A stretch of 64,000 nucleotides of DNA from an uncultured Pseudoalteromonas sp. (GTDB taxonomy: Bacteria; Pseudomonadota; Gammaproteobacteria; Enterobacterales; Alteromonadaceae), in the NCBI GenBank assembly GCA_947493455.1, contig CANLRB010000019.1, positions 29,324-93,323 on the forward strand, read 5' to 3'. Below, one piece after another: positions 45,521-54,355 of this stretch. Below the pieces are notes generated by a model that did no database searches, had not been told where the DNA came from, and worked only from the letters and a program-made list of their open reading frames with translations. The position numbers and the translations under genes were made by a program. How positions within the stretch are numbered: position 1 is the first letter of the stretch; each line of letters starts with the position of its first letter.

Positions 45521-45539
45521 ATATAGACGCCGTCTATAT
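45521..45539. promoter_or_regulatory. 19-bp palindrome between the LysR gene and the 151-residue ORF
   Basis: ATATAGACGCCGTCTATAT has two perfect 9-bp arms around one central base. It begins 7 bp after the LysR stop codon and ends 96 bp before the next ATG. No T tract follows, so an operator is more likely than a terminator. Confidence 0.4.
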
Positions 45540-45634
45540 GCATTATCGAAATCTTTAATTTTATAAATAGTACATCTCGCTTTAAAGTTAAATTTAACAA
45601 CGACAACGTATTAGCCAATTAAAGAGAGATAGTC

Positions 45635-46090
45635 ATGGATCCAATAAAATTTAGTAAACATCAACATTTGTATATCGATAACAGTTTTTTTCAAGAATTT
45701 GTTGCACGTTGTGGCCTCTCAACACCGCAGCTACAAGAGCAATTTTTTGAAGACTACACTAACTTATTAATTCAATTTGGCGGCCATGTTCGTCGTATCG
45801 CAAAGCATCAAGCAAAAAGTACGTACTCTAATAGTGAATCACTTTATGAAATAATCACGTCATCAAGCGCGCATATATCACTCAACACATTATTGTCAGA
45901 GACTGAACTTGTTAAAGATAAATATTCGTGTGTAACGCCAACATTTTTCATTCTTGTTCTATTTAGTGCATATCGTGGTACAGTTTCGCTCTCACAGACG
46001 TGTGATAATAGTGAAATTTCTGCACTCTTTGAGCGCTGCGTGTCACTTATTGCAGTCGACCACTCCCAACAGCTGCAACTAACTGCGTAA
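45635..46090 (+). CDS. uncharacterised protein, 151 residues
   Basis: I do not recognise a family. The protein is soluble-looking with a helical first half (FFQEFVARCGLSTPQLQEQFFEDYTNLLIQF), a TPTFFILVLFSAYRG hydrophobic segment around 101-114 that is too short and mixed for a sure membrane helix, and cysteines at 26, 99, 123 and 135. The start has an AGAGAG ribosome site, supporting real translation. Its end overlaps the convergent Icd-like gene by 12 bp. The LysR gene lies upstream on the same strand. Confidence 0.65.
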   Translation: MDPIKFSKHQHLYIDNSFFQEFVARCGLSTPQLQEQFFEDYTNLLIQFGGHVRRIAKHQAKSTYSNSESLYEIITSSSAHISLNTLLSETELVKDKYSCVTPTFFILVLFSAYRGTVSLSQTCDNSEISALFERCVSLIAVDHSQQLQLTA

Positions 46091-47242
46091 TGCCTCTTTA
46101 AAGTAGCTGTCGAACTTTAGACTATCAAAGGGTAACCCCGATTTTAAATGATGCTCGTTTGCTTTTACAATTGCCGCTTCGAGTTGCTCAGCTACGGGGT
46201 GCCAACCGATATACTGTAATAAATCAACCGCTGCATTTAATGCGCTGGTTGGGTTAATTTGATTTGTGTTTTGTATATGCGGCATGGGTCCATGGCGCAT
46301 TTCAAACAATGCAGTTGTTTCGTTTCGGTTACTTAAGTTCATCAATTTATTGCTGTCAGCTAGACTTAGTAATAGGTCTTCAATTATATCGCCAACATGG
46401 TTGCAAGCTACGACAATGTCGATAAGCTCGGGCGAGTGAATTGCATAATGAGTAAATCGTTCTAACGACATAAAATTGATTGTTATGGTATGGTTTTGAA
46501 GTAAAGCCCCCTCCTCTTTGAATCCAAACTTTGTCATAGCCAGGTCTTTAAACCACTCTAAAAAAGCACCTTCAGTATAGGGCAGCTTATTGGCTTGATG
46601 AACGACCGTAATGCGCTGGTGCTGATTGGTAAGCGCACAATTGATGGCTAACTCAGCCAATCGCGTAGAGGCCTTTTGTGATGTCGATTTAACGGCAAAA
46701 GCGATGTTTTCAAAGTCATTTAGTTTATTGACCCCTAATTCATCACTTAAAAAGTTGGCGACATCGTTTGCTTCATCACTGTTTGCAGCCCACTCTATGC
46801 CTAAGGGTAAATCTTCTGAATTATCGCGAATGATGGTGCACTTGATAGGATATTTACCATTATAACTTTGTACCCGCGTTTGGCTTGCAAATAACCGCAT
46901 TTCATGACGTAGTGCAATGTTAAGAGAACGAAACCCATGCCCTATTGGCGATGTTATCGGACCAATTAAACCAATTTTATGCTTTTCTAATTCACTAACG
47001 GTCTCTTGCGGAAACCAATCGCCGTCGTACTTCATGGCGGCTTGTTCACCACAAAGCAATTCATGCCATATAATTTGTCGTTCATTGTGGTATACAGAAT
47101 TGACTAATTGATCGAGTACACTTCTTACTTTTTTAACTAACAATGGTCCGATACCATCACCACAAACAAACGGAATAGTGACCTTGTCGGGCACAAACAT
47201 AGTGTTATTTTTATTAAAAGAAATTATGCCGGTTTTTGACAT
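46079..47242 (-). CDS. divergent isocitrate-dehydrogenase homologue lacking catalytic residues
   Basis: A 387-residue protein that aligns by eye over its length with dimeric NADP-isocitrate dehydrogenase (E. coli Icd): FVCGDGIG at the N terminus, GPITSPIGHGFRSLNIALRHE, RDNSED-GIEW, and HGPMPHIQ…INPTSAL. Substrate-contact residues equivalent to E. coli Ser113, Asn115, Arg119 and Arg153 remain (Ser106, Asn108, Arg112, Arg139), as do metal ligands Asp307 and Asp311 (Asp285, Asp289). The catalytic Tyr160 aligns with Pro146, Lys230 with Gln216, Asp283 with Glu261, and NADP contacts Lys344-Tyr345 with His322-Ile323. It is therefore probably not an active dehydrogenase. The frame also allows TTG 47245; the ATG is used here. 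Confidence 0.78.
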   Translation of the reverse strand: MSKTGIISFNKNNTMFVPDKVTIPFVCGDGIGPLLVKKVRSVLDQLVNSVYHNERQIIWHELLCGEQAAMKYDGDWFPQETVSELEKHKIGLIGPITSPIGHGFRSLNIALRHEMRLFASQTRVQSYNGKYPIKCTIIRDNSEDLPLGIEWAANSDEANDVANFLSDELGVNKLNDFENIAFAVKSTSQKASTRLAELAINCALTNQHQRITVVHQANKLPYTEGAFLEWFKDLAMTKFGFKEEGALLQNHTITINFMSLERFTHYAIHSPELIDIVVACNHVGDIIEDLLLSLADSNKLMNLSNRNETTALFEMRHGPMPHIQNTNQINPTSALNAAVDLLQYIGWHPVAEQLEAAIVKANEHHLKSGLPFDSLKFDSYFKEALRS

Positions 47243-47246
47243 CAAG

Positions 47247-47279
47247 TTATGGTGCTAAGTGAACTACATAACACCATAA
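47247..47279. promoter_or_regulatory. 8-bp inverted repeat between the 371-residue ORF and the Icd-like gene
   Basis: TTATGGTG (47247-47254) and CACCATAA (47272-47279) are perfect inverted arms 17 nt apart. They fill the 50-bp gap directly upstream of the Icd-like start codon. It could be an operator or a leader hairpin. Confidence 0.3.
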
Positions 47280-47295
47280 TGACCGCAGTAGCCTA

Positions 47296-48411
47296 TTAAG
47301 GCAACTGTTTGTATGACAAATGTTGATAAAAACGAAGTGAATAAAGCGCCCGATTATTTTCAATACCGAGTTTTGATGTTATTTGATTTAAAACGTCAGT
47401 CACGTTATTGACAAATTTTGCATATCCGCCACGCGCTTCATGATCACTGTTAGCAGCAAAAATAAAGTATATATAATCGTGGTAACGTGTTCCATCAAGT
47501 TCAACCAAACACTGGCTATCACCGTGTGGACACAAGTTAATAAGCATTAATTCATTGAGCTTTTGTACTTTGTTATCGCCTGCGATGCGAACAATAGGTA
47601 ACAAATCACTTGCAACAACGGCACTTTGACAAGCCAAACTAGTCGCGACCGTATTTTTGAATATGTCAGCAACTTCTTTATAAATACGATGAAACGGTGA
47701 CGTGGTAAAATAGTCGACTGTATTAAGATCGTTTTGTAACACGCTCATCGGCATTTTAGCGATAACGTATGATTGACTGTTACAGCGCTTCGGTAATTCA
47801 AACCCTTGCTCTTGATAACGAACACTGAGCTCTCGAAAACCATGCGCTTTTCGGTTGTCGTCACTGCGCTGCGTTTTAATATGATAAGTAATATGTTGAT
47901 GATCTTTAATTTTTATTGCGTTTTCACTTAATTTGCATTGCATACTAAAATCTTTCAATAGATTTGCAATGCGTTGATGAAAATCAACCGCATTGTGGCG
48001 TATTTCATCGCCACTTGATAGAAACAAAAGTTGGAATTGATAGTGTTCGACATCATTATCAATAAAGTCTCTAAATCCAGACGCCTGCTCTGGGTTATAA
48101 TAGAAAATAAGTTGCTCGTCAGTCTCAATTGTTTCGTTTTCTTGAGCAAAACGCACACGCACTAATTTTTGCTTGTTAATAATAGCTAAGTTTTCAACGT
48201 GATACTCATTACATAAACGAATTAGTTTACTACTAATGAAATAGACAAGTTGCTCAACTTCACTTTTACTCTCGATCACTTTTACTTTTTCGATAAAGCT
48301 TTGTGGAAGTTCAAATTGGGCAAGAATATAGTGGTTGTCTCGAGCAGAAATAGGCACATAAACCTTTTGTCCCTTATCGCGAAATCGACTTAATCGCTTG
48401 GCATTCCTCAT
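47296..48411 (-). CDS. uncharacterised protein, 371 residues (possibly DUF3083)
   Basis: A soluble 371-residue protein with no signal peptide or membrane helix. It starts with a basic stretch (RNAKRLSRFRDKGQKVYVPISARDNHYILAQFELP), has an FRELSVRYQEQG segment near 192-203 and a CPHGDSQC pattern near 293-300. It reminds me of a gammaproteobacterial family listed as DUF3083, but I hold that loosely. It is on the same strand as, and 53 bp upstream of, the Icd-like gene, so the two may be one operon. Confidence 0.6.
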   Translation of the reverse strand: MRNAKRLSRFRDKGQKVYVPISARDNHYILAQFELPQSFIEKVKVIESKSEVEQLVYFISSKLIRLCNEYHVENLAIINKQKLVRVRFAQENETIETDEQLIFYYNPEQASGFRDFIDNDVEHYQFQLLFLSSGDEIRHNAVDFHQRIANLLKDFSMQCKLSENAIKIKDHQHITYHIKTQRSDDNRKAHGFRELSVRYQEQGFELPKRCNSQSYVIAKMPMSVLQNDLNTVDYFTTSPFHRIYKEVADIFKNTVATSLACQSAVVASDLLPIVRIAGDNKVQKLNELMLINLCPHGDSQCLVELDGTRYHDYIYFIFAANSDHEARGGYAKFVNNVTDVLNQITSKLGIENNRALYSLRFYQHLSYKQLP

Positions 48412-48505
48412 TAATTATTCCTTTTACGATACTAGCTGAGTGTTGTGCGCAAGTTTATCGGCGGTCAGGGTCAGATTTAAGACAGATTTACGACAATATT
48501 ATGAC

Positions 48506-48530
48506 AAAAAAGGGAGGTGATTTACCTCCC
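48506..48530 (-). terminator. terminator of the TonB receptor pseudogene
   Basis: On the minus strand a 7-bp stem GGGAGGT/ACCTCCC (48524-48530 with 48512-48518) has a 5-nt loop and is followed by a run of T. Confidence 0.88.
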
Positions 48531-48544
48531 GTAACGATTAACCA

Positions 48545-50989
48545 TTAGAATTTATATGAAACATTAAAAAACAATGTTCTGCCGACCACATCGTAGATGC
48601 CTGGCACAGTGCCCATATCATTCCCCCCAGGTACTTCTTCTGGATTTGTATCAAATAGATTTTTAACACCACCTGTTATACGCACATCATCACTAACATG
48701 ATAGGCGGCAGACATATCATGATAAACAACATCGTTAGTCGCAAAGTCATCGCCGTAGTAGCTGCCTTCCATACCTGAGATATAGCGTGCGCTATAAAGT
48801 AAATTCAAGTTATCTGAGACATCATATCCGATTGACAAGTTAGACTTAATATCTGCATAGCTACCGATGTTGCCATCGATATAACCAGTATAATCGACGC
48901 CATCTTGCTCGAACTCTAATAAGTAAGTTGTATCCAACTTAATCTTCAATGCATCAACACGATAACTAACATTCCAATCGATACCCGATGTTTTCTGCGA
49001 GCCAACATTTATTAACGCTGAAGTCATATTCGATAGATCACCATCTGGCGTAATATTGATTGCATCACACGCAGAAAGATCGCCGTCATAACATTTATTC
49101 ATTTCATTTTGCACATCAAGGCGTGTGATTGCATCTGTAATATCAAATGCCCAGTAATCTATCGTGGTAGACAACCCATCGGTCACTTCCCAAACGGCAC
49201 CGAATGTCAATGACTCACTTTATTCAGGTTTTAAGTTCTCGTCACCCGTATAGTTAACTAGAATTTGCGCATCTTGTTCATTGCCCCAAGGGTCTGCAAG
49301 ATAATCAAATGAACCTGAATTACCACCATATAGCTCAGATACACTCGGCGCTCTAAATCCAGTCGCAATTACTGAACGTAACATAAATGTATCTGTCACG
49401 TTCCATGTCGCACCTAATTTCCAAGTCGTTGCGCCGCCAAACGTCGAGTAATTGTCATAACGCAATGCACCTTCTAATGTGATATCGTCGAGCACCGGCA
49501 TATTTGCTTCAAAGTAAGCTGATTGTACAGAGTAGTCACCTGACGTTGGATCCTGCTGCGCCGCCGTACTCTCGCCTTTTTGTGTTATTTCATCAGGGGT
49601 GTAGTAGCCACTTTCATAGCGGTTTTCGATTCCCATTGCATAGCCTATATCGCTATCGGTGACCCCTGCATAGCCCGCTGCCGTGATAAATTGTTCATTA
49701 CCGCCTTTATTCTGCTCAGTGTACAAAATCCCTTCACTTTCCAGGAAATCTTGATCAATTTCATCACCGCTAAACCATAAGTCTTGATTTGCATAAATGC
49801 TTTTTTCCATGTTACCCGCGTGAATCGAGTTTTGTACACCGTCAACAGAATCATTGCGGCCATAGGTTGCGCTTACATCCCAACGATCGTCGTTGTCTAA
49901 AATACCTGAAAGGCCAATTGAAGCACGAACCGTATCTGTTTCTTGTTCATAAATACGTGGACCAGCGTCAACCATACGACGACGGTATTCAAGACTATCC
50001 GGTAAATTACCGTCTTCATCAACAAACTCATCTGTATACTTGTCATCAAGTTTGTCTGTGTCTAAATCAATTGATGCAGGTTGCGGTGCCATTTGCTGAT
50101 TCGAGTCGCGCTTTGTATACATCAAATCAACTGATAAATCAGTATCGGACGCGATTTCTTTATTGAAACTAGAGAAAAGACTCAACAATTCGTTCGCGTT
50201 TGCGCATAGCTTTGTTCTGTGTAGTCATAACAGGTATCACGGGGTTTAAAACCACCATTACCATCAGGTACTTTTCCACCTAGCGAGCCTTCAGGAACAA
50301 ATGATGAACAACCGTCTGGTATATAGTCACGATCCCCTTGGCTAATTTCGCCACGCTCACTATACTGCGCGCCCAATACTAAGTTTCCGCCAGCGATGTC
50401 CATTCCATGTAGAATACTCACTCCGTAGCTTGTGCCGTCACCGTAGGTAGTTTGGCTACCATCAACCGCCAATTCCGTACCAACAAAGTCTTTCTTCGTA
50501 ATAATATTAACAACACCGGCAATCGCATTCCGAACCATAAACGGCAGACGCACCATCTTTTAATATTTCGATTGATTTAATCATAGACACAGGAATCGTA
50601 TTTAAGTCGACCGACGAATTTGCTCCTGTGCCAGAAGACACCATTCTGCGCCCATTAAGTAATACGAGTGTACGCTGTGTGCCCATTCCTCGTAGGTTTA
50701 CTGTCGCTGAGCCGCCCGAACCATTGTTTGACGTCGCACCTAAATTCATACCTGCTGCGGCAGGTTGATTCGATAATATTTCTTCAACTGATTGGAAACC
50801 ACTTTGCACAATAAAATCGGATGAAATCACAGTGACAGGACTCGCGGTTTCCATATCAGTACGATTAATACGTGAACCTGTTACCTGAATGGTTTCCATT
50901 TCTGTTACAGATGTTTCTTCAGCGTTTATCGCTGCACTATATAAAGGTAATGTAGTCGCGATTGCAATACCAATTTTTGTTTTATTCAT
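48545..50989 (-). pseudogene. TonB-dependent receptor gene broken by two frameshifts and a stop codon
   Basis: Read continuously, this encodes an outer-membrane receptor of about 815 residues with a signal peptide (MNKTKIGIAIATTLPLYSAAINA), a plug (RGMGTQRTLVLLNGRRM, ILKDGASAVYGS) and a barrel ending …NVSYKF. Three lesions are visible. At 50528-50529 an extra T:A shifts the frame between AVYGS and AIAGVVNI. At about 50195-50203 a base is missing between SYAQ and NELLSLFSSF. At 49220-49222 a TAA replaces a sense codon between ENLKPE and SESLTFGAV. The type is common in Alteromonadales (carbohydrate or peptide uptake), but the substrate is unknown. A clean promoter and terminator remain, so the decay looks recent, or the changes are sequencing errors. 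Confidence 0.85.
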
Positions 50990-51322
50990 AATAAACCTTA
51001 TTACATATTGACTCGTAAATGTCGCAACAGTTAATGGTTTGTTGCGCCGATGGAGTCACACTAACTCGGCTAACTGAATTAAAACTGAATGTATGTTCAG
51101 GGTTTATTCGTGCTCAACTTAAATTTGAGAAACAATTACAATTAAAGTGAGCAAAAAAACGTTAAGACTTTGTATTTATTGTACATTAACAAACCCTAAA
51201 GGAACTCGTTACGGTTTGATATTAAGTTTTATCAAATGTAATCAAACGCAATTACACCGAGTTTAAGCAAAAGCGTGCACATATTTGCATTTGCATACAC
51301 CACTCAAACACATTCGATAGTA
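50990..51322. other. intergenic region upstream of the TonB receptor pseudogene
   Basis: A 333-bp AT-rich gap. It has a 7-bp inverted repeat CGCAACA/TGTTGCG (51023-51029 with 51040-51046) close to the receptor start, and a smaller CTGAA/TTCAG dyad at about 51085-51100. No gene or clear promoter was found. Confidence 0.4.
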
Positions 51323-51730
51323 TTATCTTTGTGTACTCGAAAAAGGATAACGAATTTCAAACGGTGTACCTGTTGTTCCGCTAATCACGATTTGCCATTG
51401 CATTTGGGGTTCATTGCATACACCTAACATCGCATCGGCAACAAGTTTTCCATCTTTTAATTCAAAGAAAAGTGGAATTTTACCCATATACATATTAACC
51501 CCTTCTATATAGGCTGTTTGAACTTCAACGTTAGTCTTTTCATTTTGCAGAATAATTTGAAACGGCGTTTCTGGAATAACATTTGTTGTTGATAACGCCA
51601 ATTTAACACGAGATTGAAATACACATGGTTGGTTTGGAATGCATTTGCCGCGACTCGCTTCGGTTGGCTGATTTTCACCACAGCCGACCAGAAACAAAGT
51701 CGTACAGATGAACAAATAATAACTTTTCAT
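51323..51730 (-). CDS. uncharacterised lipoprotein next to the cco operon
   Basis: From ATG 51730 the protein has 135 residues with a short signal peptide and lipobox L-V-G-C (Cys17). The frame opens 54 bp earlier, but that start would bury the signal peptide. The mature part has a CIPNQPC cysteine pair, then a beta-rich region with GVCNEPQMQWQIVISG and an IRYPF end. No family is recognised. It is divergent from ccoN across a 324-bp gap, and a similar lipoprotein-cco pairing might point to a redox or cytochrome-assembly role, but that is inference. Confidence 0.7.
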   Translation of the reverse strand: MKSYYLFICTTLFLVGCGENQPTEASRGKCIPNQPCVFQSRVKLALSTTNVIPETPFQIILQNEKTNVEVQTAYIEGVNMYMGKIPLFFELKDGKLVADAMLGVCNEPQMQWQIVISGTTGTPFEIRYPFSSTQR

Positions 51731-52054
51731 TGCGTTATTTGCCTTTCGTTCTATGTTTAAAAAACGCTCACTTTTGATTAACACTAAAAAATTGCATAAA
51801 AAAGAAGCATTGTAACCAAGATAATTTGATTGAAGTCATAATTTTAAGTAATTGCGCTATCTTTTTAAATGCAAAAATTTTATTATTTCCGCGCAAAAAA
51901 AAGGTTTTGCCGGGTTTGTTTTCTAGGGTGTTCAAAAGCGTTGCGTTATTGAACGTTTTAGGTAACGAATTTAGCAAAAATACAGTAGGCCCCTTTCTTA
52001 ATTGAAACGGGAAATTCATTTCTAATTGCAATTTATTGCAGCGGAAACCGGAAA
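51731..52054. other. divergent control region upstream of ccoN
   Basis: The 324-bp gap between the lipoprotein gene and ccoN. It carries an FNR-box candidate at 51826-51839 (listed separately) and an AT-rich leader of roughly 180 nt before ccoN. No small gene is supported. Confidence 0.45.
51826..51839. promoter_or_regulatory. FNR-box candidate for ccoN
   Basis: TTGATTGAAGTCAT matches the FNR consensus TTGAT-N4-ATCAA at 8 of 10 positions. A TTTAAA hexamer at 51864-51869 is placed as a -10 should be for a class II site centred at -41.5. Confidence 0.4.
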
Positions 52055-53485
52055 ATGAGCCAATCAACAGTAGCATCACAAACTGAATACAACTATAAAG
52101 TTGTACGCCAATTCGCCATCATGACGGTGATTTGGGGCATTGTTGGCATGGGAGCCGGGGTATTTATAGCAGCTCAGCTTTACTGGCCTGCCTTAAACTT
52201 CGATATTCCATGGTTAACATACTCTCGACTGCGTCCTTTACATACAAACGCAGTTATTTTCGCATTTGGTACGAGTGCGCTTTTTGCAACGTCTTATTAC
52301 GTTGTACAACGTACATGTCAAACGCGACTTTTCATGGACAAGCTAGCCGCTTTCACTTTTTGGGGATGGCAACTAGTTATTGTATTAGCAGCAATCACGC
52401 TTCCATTAGGTTTTACTAGTGGTAAAGAATATGCTGAACTAGAATGGCCGATTGATATTTTGATTACGGTTGTTTGGGTTGCATACGCAGTTGTATTCTT
52501 TGGTACCTTGATTAAACGCAAAGTATCGCACATTTATGTTGCTAACTGGTTCTATGGTGGTTTTATCATCACAGTTGCTGTTTTACATATCGTAAACAGT
52601 ATGGCAGTACCGGTTTCTCTTACTAAGTCATATTCAATCTACGCGGGTGCAGTCGACGCCATGGTACAGTGGTGGTACGGTCACAACGCGGTAGGTTTCT
52701 TATTAACAGCTGGTTTCTTGGGTATGATGTATTATTTTGTACCGAAACAAGCTGGTCGCCCTGTTTATTCTTACCGTTTATCGGTAGTTCACTTCTGGGC
52801 ACTTGTTTCTCTTTATATTTGGGCAGGTCCGCACCACTTACACTACACTGCACTACCTGACTGGACTCAGTCTTTAGGTATGGTAATGTCGGTAATTCTA
52901 TTTGTTCCATCTTGGGGTGGTATGATCAACGGTATCATGACACTGTCAGGTGCTTGGCACAAATTACGCAACGACCCAATCCTTCGCTTCTTAGTTGTTT
53001 CATTATCGTTCTACGGTATGTCAACGTTTGAAGGTCCAATGATGGCAATTAAATCGGTAAATGCCCTATCGCACTATACTGATTGGACTGTTGGTCACGT
53101 ACACTCAGGTGCTTTAGGTTGGGTTGCGATGGTTTCTATCGGCGCGACATATCACCTAATTCCGAATCTATTCGGCCAAACACGCATGTACAGTACAAAA
53201 CTAATTAACACACACTTCTGGTTACACACTGTGGGTGTTGTACTTTACATTGTAGCAATGTGGATTTCAGGTGTAATGCAAGGTCTAATGTGGCGTGCGG
53301 TAAATTCAGACGGTACATTGATGTACAGCTTTGTACAATCACTTGAAGCGTCTTACCCGTTCTATTTCATGCGTTTTGTTGGTGGTGTATTCATTGTTGT
53401 TGGTATGTTCTTAATGCTTTACAACGTACTGAAGACTGTCACTGCTGAGAAAGGTGTACTTCAAGCTGAAGCACAGCCGGCTTAA
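52055..53485 (+). CDS. ccoN: cbb3-type cytochrome c oxidase subunit I
   Basis: A 476-residue, 12-helix catalytic subunit of the high-affinity oxidase that reduces O2 at low tension and pumps protons. Heme and copper ligands are visible: His in [14 protein letters not shown] for heme b, the [12 protein letters not shown] helix, [13 protein letters not shown] with the copper-site histidine pair, and [14 protein letters not shown] with the high-spin and low-spin heme ligands. First gene of ccoNOQP. A ribosome site GCGGAAA lies before the ATG. Expression is probably oxygen-controlled through FNR. Confidence 0.98.
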   Translation: MSQSTVASQTEYNYKVVRQFAIMTVIWGIVGMGAGVFIAAQLYWPALNFDIPWLTYSRLRPLHTNAVIFAFGTSALFATSYYVVQRTCQTRLFMDKLAAFTFWGWQLVIVLAAITLPLGFTSGKEYAELEWPIDILITVVWVAYAVVFFGTLIKRKVSHIYVANWFYGGFIITVAVLHIVNSMAVPVSLTKSYSIYAGAVDAMVQWWYGHNAVGFLLTAGFLGMMYYFVPKQAGRPVYSYRLSVVHFWALVSLYIWAGPHHLHYTALPDWTQSLGMVMSVILFVPSWGGMINGIMTLSGAWHKLRNDPILRFLVVSLSFYGMSTFEGPMMAIKSVNALSHYTDWTVGHVHSGALGWVAMVSIGATYHLIPNLFGQTRMYSTKLINTHFWLHTVGVVLYIVAMWISGVMQGLMWRAVNSDGTLMYSFVQSLEASYPFYFMRFVGGVFIVVGMFLMLYNVLKTVTAEKGVLQAEAQPA

Positions 53486-53495
53486 GGGGGATAGA

Positions 53496-54161
53496 ATGAG
53501 TCAAAATAATTCACAGAATAAACACGAAATCGTTGAAAAAAACGTTGGCTTAATGGCTATCTTAACGGTGTTTGCAATCAGCTTTGGTGCACTTGTAGAA
53601 ATTACGCCATTGATGTTTCAAAAAGATACCACTGAGCCTGTAAAAGACTTACGTCCACTTACGGCACTTGAACTTGAAGGTCGCGATATCTATGTTCGTG
53701 AAGGTTGTTATAACTGTCACTCACAAATGATTCGCCCTTTCCGCGATGAAGTAGAGCGTTACGGTCACTACTCAGTTGCGGGTGAAAGTGTTTGGAACCA
53801 CCCTTTCCAATGGGGTTCAAAGCGCACTGGGCCAGATTTGGCTCGTGTTGGTGGTCGTTACTCAGACGATTGGCACTATGCTCACATGATTGATCCACGT
53901 GACGTAGTTCCAGAATCAAATATGCCTGGTTTTCCTTGGTTGGCGACAACAGAAGTTGACACTACGTATACACTTAAAAAACTACAAGTGTTCCGTGATA
54001 GCTTTGGTATTAACCAATCTAACTATGACGGTAAGGAAGGTAAACCATTAGGTTATGGCACAGATGCAGAGCTACAAGCAGACGTTGACTCTATTAAAGG
54101 TAAAACTGAAATGGATGCATTGATTGCTTATTTACAACAGCTCGGCACGCATTTGAAGTAA
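53496..54161 (+). CDS. ccoO: cbb3-type cytochrome c oxidase subunit II
   Basis: From ATG 53496, with AAGGGGGA just upstream, the protein has 221 residues; the frame opens 42 bp earlier inside ccoN. It is a membrane-anchored mono-heme cytochrome c: one helix around 17-38 and a single CxxCH at Cys71-Cys74-His75 ([13 protein letters not shown]), with the axial Met in the SNMPGFPWL segment. It passes electrons from CcoP to CcoN. Confidence 0.97.
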   Translation: MSQNNSQNKHEIVEKNVGLMAILTVFAISFGALVEITPLMFQKDTTEPVKDLRPLTALELEGRDIYVREGCYNCHSQMIRPFRDEVERYGHYSVAGESVWNHPFQWGSKRTGPDLARVGGRYSDDWHYAHMIDPRDVVPESNMPGFPWLATTEVDTTYTLKKLQVFRDSFGINQSNYDGKEGKPLGYGTDAELQADVDSIKGKTEMDALIAYLQQLGTHLK

Positions 54162-54166
54162 CCGCT

Positions 54167-54355
54167 ATGGATTACGGAACATTCAGAGGCATATTTACTC
54201 TGGTATTATTAGTACTTTTTATCGCTATTGTTGTGTGGGCTTATAGCAAACGTTCGAAGAAGAAGTTTGACAGCGCAGCAAATGCCATTTTCGAAGACGA
54301 AAACGTGCATAACAACACAGTGGGTGATAAAAAAGCAAAGGAGTCTGAGAAATGA
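54167..54355 (+). CDS. ccoQ: cbb3-type oxidase small subunit CcoQ/FixQ
   Basis: A 62-residue protein with a single membrane helix (about 8-26) and a charged tail containing FEDENV. It stabilises the oxidase complex. It begins 5 bp after ccoO and overlaps ccoP by 4 bp (ATGA). Confidence 0.9.
   Translation: MDYGTFRGIFTLVLLVLFIAIVVWAYSKRSKKKFDSAANAIFEDENVHNNTVGDKKAKESEK

Noticed and set aside
44563-48411. Reading this cluster as a phage-defence island
   Set aside because: No nuclease, toxin, reverse transcriptase, helicase or STAND ATPase features were seen and there are no mobile-element borders.
50182-50556. Fragments of the TonB receptor as separate small genes
   Set aside because: Their translations join seamlessly into a single receptor across the frameshifts and the stop, so they are parts of one broken gene.
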